Assembly: GCA_030447665.1 (NCBI GenBank) | Contig: JAUJOJ010000002.1 | Coordinates: forward strand, 60,424 to 92,446 | Length of the DNA: 32,023 bases | Direction of reading: 5' to 3' | Origin: Allosphingosinicella sp. | GTDB taxonomy: Bacteria > Pseudomonadota > Alphaproteobacteria > Sphingomonadales > Sphingomonadaceae | Shown here: positions 27,922-32,023 of the stretch, one piece after another | Layout of the letters: each line of letters starts with the position of its first letter | How positions within the stretch are numbered: position 1 is the first letter of the stretch | Program-made: the position numbers and the translations under genes | Notes under the pieces: model-generated | The model's database searches: none | Seen by the model: only the letters and a program-made list of their open reading frames with translations | What the model was told of the DNA's origin: nothing

Positions 27922-29235
27922 TCATTTCGTCTCGAGGTCGAGCCGATCCTTGTCGGCAAAACCGGTATAGGGTGAGGTCAGCACCCGCTCGCCGGGCTCC
28001 AGCCCTTCGAGCACTTCGATATAATCGGCGTTGCGGCGGCCGAGCCGGACCTGGCGCTTGATTGCTTCGGACCCATCGGGCGTCACCACGAACACCCAGG
28101 CGCCGCCGGTTTCGTTGTAAAAGGCGCCGTTCGGGATCAGCAAAGCCGGCGCGGGATCGCCGAGCGTCAGCTTGGTCTGCAGCGTCTGGCCGCGCTGGAT
28201 GTCTCCCGGCTCGGGCCCGACGAAGTGGAAGTCCACCTCGAACGTGCCGTTGCGCACCTGCGGATAGATCTTGGCGACCTTCAGCCGGTAGGTCTTGCCG
28301 CCCCAATCGGCGGTGGCGATCTGGCCCGGCTGGACCCGGCCGAGATAGAATTCGTCGACCTGCGCGACGAGCTTGGAGCGCCCGGCGCTGTCGATCTGGC
28401 CGAGCCGCTCGCCGCGGTTCATCGACTGGCCGACCTGGATCGAGAAAGCAGTGAGCTGCCCCGTCACAGGTGCGCGCAGATTGAGCGCATCGAGGGTGGC
28501 CCGGGCGATCCCGAGGCTGGCGTTGAGTGAGGCGTTCGACTCGCGCAATTGGGCGAGCTGGCTCGTCTGCAGCCGCTGGTTCACGGCCTGGGCGCGGCGA
28601 AGCACCTCCGCACGGCGCTGGTTCGACAGATATTCGTCCTGGCTGTCGCGGAAGACCTTGCCCGGGACGAACCCCTTTTCCACCAGCGGCTTCTGCACCT
28701 CATATTGGCGCCGCGCCTTGTCGGCGGCGAGCTGAGCCTCGATCACCGCCCTTTGGTCCTGCATCTGCGTCTGCGCGAGCGCGAGCTCCTGGCTGCGCAT
28801 CGAGTTCACTTCTCGCGACACCTCGGTCTGGCGCCCCAGCAGGTTCAGCTGCAGGTCCGAGTTGGAGAGCACGGCGAGCAGCTGCCCCTGCCGGACCATG
28901 GATCCGTCCTCGACGAGCACCTTCTCCACCCGGCCGCCCTCGACCGCATCCAGATAGACCGTCACCAGCGGCGTCACCCGCGCCCGCAGCGGCAGGAAAT
29001 CGTCGAAGCGGCCGCGCTCCACGGTGGAGATGGTGACCCGGTCGGCAGCCACCGTCTGGCTCTCCGCCGTCGGGGCCATCATGTAGAAGACGACCGCCGC
29101 GATCAGCACGAGCGCGGCTGCGATCCCGATCTTGACCTGCTTCGGAAGACCCTTTGGCGCAACGACCTTGTCCATGCCGCCGCCGCTATGGGCCCGCCCC
29201 TCGGTTTCGCCCGCCTGCATCCTGATCACGCCCAT
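27922..29235 (-). CDS. Periplasmic adaptor, HlyD/MacA-like
   Basis: Membrane-fusion protein linking the ABC permeases to the periplasm and perhaps an outer-membrane channel. The 437-residue product has a short cytoplasmic start, one transmembrane anchor (about 36-54) and a lipoyl half-motif (VYLDAVEGGRVEKVLVEDGS). A long coiled-coil hairpin follows (about 125-255, rich in Gln, Glu and Arg), then the second lipoyl half LRAPVTGQLTAFSIQVGQSM, beta-barrel and membrane-proximal domains ending GLEPGERVLTSPY. GGAGG lies 7 bases before the ATG at 29235, just downstream of a sigma-54 promoter. First gene of the ABC operon. No outer-membrane TolC-like gene is visible. Confidence 0.93.
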   Translation of the reverse strand: MGVIRMQAGETEGRAHSGGGMDKVVAPKGLPKQVKIGIAAALVLIAAVVFYMMAPTAESQTVAADRVTISTVERGRFDDFLPLRARVTPLVTVYLDAVEGGRVEKVLVEDGSMVRQGQLLAVLSNSDLQLNLLGRQTEVSREVNSMRSQELALAQTQMQDQRAVIEAQLAADKARRQYEVQKPLVEKGFVPGKVFRDSQDEYLSNQRRAEVLRRAQAVNQRLQTSQLAQLRESNASLNASLGIARATLDALNLRAPVTGQLTAFSIQVGQSMNRGERLGQIDSAGRSKLVAQVDEFYLGRVQPGQIATADWGGKTYRLKVAKIYPQVRNGTFEVDFHFVGPEPGDIQRGQTLQTKLTLGDPAPALLIPNGAFYNETGGAWVFVVTPDGSEAIKRQVRLGRRNADYIEVLEGLEPGERVLTSPYTGFADKDRLDLETK

Positions 29236-29258
29236 CGCTGTGCCTCCGGCACTTCCAT

Positions 29259-29274
29259 AGCAACCATCATGCCA
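29259..29274 (-). promoter_or_regulatory. Sigma-54 promoter of the ABC operon
   Basis: On the - strand TGGCAT (29274-29269), five bases, then TTGCT (29263-29259). The GG and GC dinucleotides have the obligatory 10-base spacing of -24/-12 promoters (consensus TGGCAC-N5-TTGCW). The predicted start is about 15-20 bases before the adaptor ATG, leaving just enough room for the GGAGG. Confidence 0.8.
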
Positions 29275-29325
29275 TCAGGATGCAAGGACGAAGCGGGGGT
29301 TCGGCCCGGACGGCGCACAAGGCGC

Positions 29326-29362
29326 TGTCCGTTTCCGGACAGAGATTGTTCGTCTGCGGACA
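29326..29362. promoter_or_regulatory. Paired palindromic activator sites, pair A
   Basis: Two copies of TGTYCG-N4-CGGACA: TGTCCG-tttc-CGGACA (29326-29341, a perfect palindrome) and TGTTCG-tctg-CGGACA (29347-29362). Their starts are 21 bp apart, two helical turns. The pair lies 52 bp upstream of the ABC-operon -24 element, a fitting place for a sigma-54 activator. The response regulator encoded at 29765 is the natural candidate. Confidence 0.8.
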
Positions 29363-29379
29363 CTCCCCCCACTTCTGGA

Positions 29380-29535
29380 TCAGAGCGCGGCTTCGGCCGG
29401 CGCGGCGGCTGTCCTTGCGCTGAGTTCGAGCGGCGCGGGCTGCTCGACATTCACCGGCGCAAAGGTGATCAGCATGAGAGTGGCGGCGACGGTGGACCAG
29501 GCGAAGGCACCCAATATCGTTCGCGTATTCGTCAT
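29380..29535 (-). CDS. 51-residue membrane peptide of unknown function
   Basis: A short frame from ATG 29535 to a stop at 29380. A strong GGGGAG ribosome-binding site lies 8 bases upstream, and its own sigma-54 promoter lies about 50 bp upstream. The product has a short polar start (MTNTRT), a hydrophobic helix (residues ~7-27) and an Ala/Pro/Glu-rich tail (VEQPAPLELSARTAAAPAEA). It could be a signal-anchored peptide or a secreted peptide with an unprocessed leader. I recognise no family. Being in the same divergent control region as the ABC operon, it may be a partner, sensor or cargo of the transporter; that is inference. Confidence 0.7.
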   Translation of the reverse strand: MTNTRTILGAFAWSTVAATLMLITFAPVNVEQPAPLELSARTAAAPAEAAL

Positions 29536-29582
29536 GATGTTTCTCCCCAAAAGCTTGGCTGTTCGTCCCACGGGCGCACTCA

Positions 29583-29597
29583 GCAGGGGCCGTGCCA
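29583..29597 (-). promoter_or_regulatory. Sigma-54 promoter of the small peptide gene
   Basis: On the - strand TGGCAC (29597-29592), five bases, then CTGC (29586-29583). GG and GC are 10 bases apart as required; the -24 box is perfect and the -12 box has C for T at its first base. The start would lie about 35 bases before the ATG at 29535, and activator pair B is 67 bp upstream. Confidence 0.8.
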
Positions 29598-29663
29598 AGC
29601 GCATGAAGTGGCGGTTTTCCGCAGATCTGGGTGGGACTTCCTGCCCCAGCGTCGCTGCCCGGC

Positions 29664-29699
29664 CGTTCGCTTCCGGACAAAGCTGTTCGCTGGCGGACG
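29664..29699. promoter_or_regulatory. Paired palindromic activator sites, pair B
   Basis: CGTTCG-cttc-CGGACA (29664-29679) and TGTTCG-ctgg-CGGACG (29684-29699) repeat the pair A motif with starts 20 bp apart. A stretch of ~40 bases aligns between the two pairs, including the TTCCGGACA core. The pair sits between the leftward peptide promoter and the rightward regulator promoter, so it could serve both. Confidence 0.78.
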
Positions 29700-29712
29700 C
29701 CCCGAACGCTGT

Positions 29713-29727
29713 TGGCACGCTTTTTGT
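29713..29727 (+). promoter_or_regulatory. Sigma-54 promoter of the regulator-kinase genes
   Basis: TGGCAC (29713-29718), five bases, then TTGT (29724-29727). The -24 box is perfect. The -12 dinucleotide is GT rather than GC, so this promoter is probably weaker than the two leftward ones. The GTG start of the response regulator is about 25 bases past the expected start site. It implies autoregulation. Confidence 0.65.
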
Positions 29728-29764
29728 TTTGTAGGCCTCCGAACAGGCTTTAGGAGAAAGGCCG

Positions 29765-31162
29765 GTGGTGAGGGGAAAGCCATTTGGTCGTTGCCTGGTC
29801 GTCGACGACGATCCGGACATCCTGTTGTCCGCGCGGCTTCTGCTGCGCGACATGTTCGGCGAGGTCGCCACCTTCCAGTCGCCCGACGAGGCGCTCGCGG
29901 CGATGGCCGGCGAGCGGCCCGACGTCATCCTGCTCGACGCGAACTTCGGCCGCGGCGCTACCAATGCGGCGGAGGGCTTCCACTGGCTGGGCGAGATCCT
30001 GAAGCGCGATCCCGAGGCGGTCGTGGTGATGATCACGGCCCATGGCGGCATCCAGATCGCGGTCGAGGCGATGAAGCGCGGCGCCACCGATTTCGTATCC
30101 AAGCCCTGGTCCAACGAGCGCCTGCTCGCCACCGTCCGCACCGCCGCCGCGCTGCGCAACTCGCGCGAAGAGGCGGTGACGGAGCGCAGGCGCGCGGCTG
30201 CGGTAACCGCGCCGGCCGCGGGGGGAGAGACGCCCCTCCTGGGCACGTCCCCTGGCATCGCGCGTATTTATTCGCTGATCGACAGGGCCGGCCCCACCGA
30301 GGCGAATGTCCTGATCCTGGGCGAGAACGGCACAGGCAAGGAGCTCGTCGCGCGCGAGATCCATCGCAAGTCCCGCCGCGCGGACCAGGTTCTGGTCTCC
30401 GTGGATCTCGGAGCGGTGGCCGAAAACCTGTTCGAATCCGAGCTGTTCGGCCATGTGAAGGGCGCCTTCACCGACGCCCGCGGCGACCGCATCGGCCGTC
30501 TCCAGGCCGCCCATGGCGGGACGCTGTTCTTGGACGAGGTCGGTAACCTGCCCTTGCACCTCCAGCCGAAGCTCCTCACCGCCCTCGAGCAGAGGCAGGT
30601 GATCCCCGTCGGCGCCAACAAGCCCGTCCCGATCGACGTTCGGGTCATCGCGGCAACCAATCTTCCGCCCGAGCGGCTCCATGACGAGAGCCTCTTCCGG
30701 CAGGATCTGCTCTTTCGGCTCAACACGGTCGAGATCGTGATCCCCGCCCTGCGCGAGCGGCGCGAGGATATCCTGCTCCTCATCGACCATTATGTCGGGC
30801 TCTACTCGCGCAAATACGGCAAGCCGGTGCGGAGGCTTCCCGACCCCGTCGCCGCCGCGCTCGTCGCCTACGGCTGGCCCGGCAATGTCCGCGCCCTCCG
30901 CCACGCCGCCGAGCGCGCCGTGATCCTGGCGGGGGAAGAGGAATTCATCGTCGACGATTTCTCGCTGTCGCGGACTCCGATGCCCAGAATGTCCGCGCCC
31001 GCGGTGCCGGTCGTCCAGAGCGATCTCAACCTGGAACGGGCCGAGAAGCATATGGTGGAGGCGGCGCTCAAAAAGCACGCCTACAATATCTCGCTCGCCG
31101 CCGCCGAGCTCGGCCTCACCCGCGCCTCGCTCTATCGGCGCATGGAAAAGCATGGGCTTTAA
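29765..31162 (+). CDS. Sigma-54-dependent response regulator (NtrC family)
   Basis: Two-component activator for sigma-54 promoters. The 465-residue protein has a receiver domain (1-125) with acidic pocket VVDDDPD, phosphoacceptor D58 (VILLDANFGRG) and K113 (VSKPWS). The AAA+ domain has Walker A GENGTGKE (186-193), Walker B GGTLFLDE (251-258) and a GAFTDA loop (233-238), where the usual motif is GAFTGA. A Fis-type helix-turn-helix follows (about 433-465, NISLAAAELGLTRASLYRRM). The start is GTG at 29765, with AGGAG 8 bases upstream; a second GTG follows immediately. It overlaps the kinase gene by 11 bp. It likely binds the paired palindromes beside it. Confidence 0.93.
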   Translation: MVRGKPFGRCLVVDDDPDILLSARLLLRDMFGEVATFQSPDEALAAMAGERPDVILLDANFGRGATNAAEGFHWLGEILKRDPEAVVVMITAHGGIQIAVEAMKRGATDFVSKPWSNERLLATVRTAAALRNSREEAVTERRRAAAVTAPAAGGETPLLGTSPGIARIYSLIDRAGPTEANVLILGENGTGKELVAREIHRKSRRADQVLVSVDLGAVAENLFESELFGHVKGAFTDARGDRIGRLQAAHGGTLFLDEVGNLPLHLQPKLLTALEQRQVIPVGANKPVPIDVRVIAATNLPPERLHDESLFRQDLLFRLNTVEIVIPALRERREDILLLIDHYVGLYSRKYGKPVRRLPDPVAAALVAYGWPGNVRALRHAAERAVILAGEEEFIVDDFSLSRTPMPRMSAPAVPVVQSDLNLERAEKHMVEAALKKHAYNISLAAAELGLTRASLYRRMEKHGL

Positions 31163-32023
31163 ACGCCGCTTCATCATCGGCCTGCTGTGGCGCGTCGCGC
31201 TGCTGCTGCTGACGGCTTTCGCCTTTGCCTACTCCCTGACGGTCGAGGGGCTCGGCGCCGCGCGCGTGCTCGCCGGCTTCCTCTTCATCGGGGCGACGGC
31301 AGGGCTCTGGCGCTACATCCAGCGCACCAATGTCGAGCTTGCCCGCTTCGTCGAGGCGGTGCGCTTCGGCGATCTTTCGCAGAATTTCACGCGCTTGAAC
31401 GAAGGCAGCGGCTTCAGTGAATTCGGCGACGCGCTCGACCAGGGAATCAAGCGGCTGCGCGAGGAGCGGCACCGCCTGAGCGACGATAATCGCTTTTTCG
31501 AAGCCGTCCTCGACGATGCACCCACCCCTCTCCTCACCATCGATTTCTCGGGCCGGGTCGATCTCGCCAACAAGGCCGCCCGCCGTCTCCTGACGCGGCA
31601 CAATGGCGTCAGGATCGACGATTTCCGCGAATATGGCGACGCTTTCGCGGCCTGCCTCGACGAGAACCCGCCGGGCCGTCCACGCCTGGTGCCGATCATG
31701 ATCGACGGCGTGCCGCAGACGGCGATCGTTCGCACCGCGCTGGTGAACCGCCTTCTCGGAACGGTGAAGGCGGTGGCGGTGCAGCCGATCCAGGGCGAGC
31801 TCAACGCCGTCGAAATCGCGGCGCAAAGCGATCTCATCCGGGTGCTCACCCACGAGATCATGAATTCGATGACGCCGGTCACCTCGCTAGCCCAGAGCGC
31901 GGCCGCCTTGATGGTCGCGGCCGACAAGGGGGACAATGCGGATATCTCCGATGCCCGCACGGCGGTCGAGCGGCTGGCGCGCCGCGCCGAGGGCGTGATG
32001 CACTTCGTCGAGAGCTACCGCCA
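31152..32023 (+). CDS. Sensor histidine kinase (3' partial)
   Basis: The frame is open from ATG 31152 to the window edge (290 residues visible). Two membrane helices (about 8-28 and 35-54) with almost no periplasmic loop suggest sensing within the membrane. A HAMP-like/linker region follows, then a PAS-like segment beginning FFEAVLDDAPTPLLTIDFSG. The H-box is LTHEIMNSMTPVTSL, the 'HEIMNSxTP' form of NtrY-like kinases. The ATPase domain lies beyond the window. It is co-transcribed with the response regulator and is its obvious partner. The signal is unknown; the short periplasmic part favours a membrane or envelope cue. Confidence 0.9.
   Translation, partial: MGFKRRFIIGLLWRVALLLLTAFAFAYSLTVEGLGAARVLAGFLFIGATAGLWRYIQRTNVELARFVEAVRFGDLSQNFTRLNEGSGFSEFGDALDQGIKRLREERHRLSDDNRFFEAVLDDAPTPLLTIDFSGRVDLANKAARRLLTRHNGVRIDDFREYGDAFAACLDENPPGRPRLVPIMIDGVPQTAIVRTALVNRLLGTVKAVAVQPIQGELNAVEIAAQSDLIRVLTHEIMNSMTPVTSLAQSAAALMVAADKGDNADISDARTAVERLARRAEGVMHFVESYR

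Overview
The window is GC-rich DNA from an alphaproteobacterium, most likely a member of the Sphingomonadales. The evidence is the flagellar gene order, two matches to the alphaproteobacterial general-stress (EcfG-type) promoter, dense 4-bp ATGA/GTGA gene overlaps, and a small protein ending in the '[14 protein letters not shown]' tail that I associate with this class. The genus is not resolved.

Positions 1-10000 form a flagellar block. On the + strand lie fliK (5' end cut off by the window), fliL, fliM, fliN, fliO, fliP, fliQ, fliR, flhB, an unknown 113-residue gene, fliD and fliS. These encode hook-length control, the switch, the type III export gate, the filament cap and the flagellin chaperone. 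A convergent - strand gene encodes a receiver-less sigma-54 activator of the FleQ/FlrA type, presumably the flagellar master regulator.

Positions 10000-19000 hold housekeeping, envelope and stress genes. They include a fused glycosyltransferase/UDP-galactopyranose mutase, and a pncC-nadE pair for NAD recycling. A hemerythrin gene with an apparent one-base frameshift and a small membrane protein are transcribed away from pncC. A - strand trio follows (SDR/DoxX-like, DUF2269-like, DUF1440-like).

Positions 18940-32023 form one regulated unit, the most interesting part of the window. A sigma-54 response regulator and a histidine kinase (cut by the window end) are transcribed rightwards. Leftwards run a 51-residue membrane peptide gene and a long operon: HlyD/MacA-like adaptor, MacB-like ATPase, exported RidA-like protein, three tandem 8-TM FtsX/MacB-like permeases and a PspB-like small membrane protein. 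The operon ends at a strong intrinsic terminator. Between the two arms lie three -24/-12 (sigma-54) promoters and four copies of a palindrome, TGTYCG-N4-CGGACA, in two helically phased pairs. This is what a self-contained enhancer-controlled regulon should look like.

Permeases 2 and 3 and the RidA gene carry about 13 single-base indels in 4.3 kb, nearly all missing bases in short homopolymers. Flanking genes are intact apart from one similar slip in the hemerythrin gene. This is either local sequence error or very recent decay, and raw reads are needed to decide.
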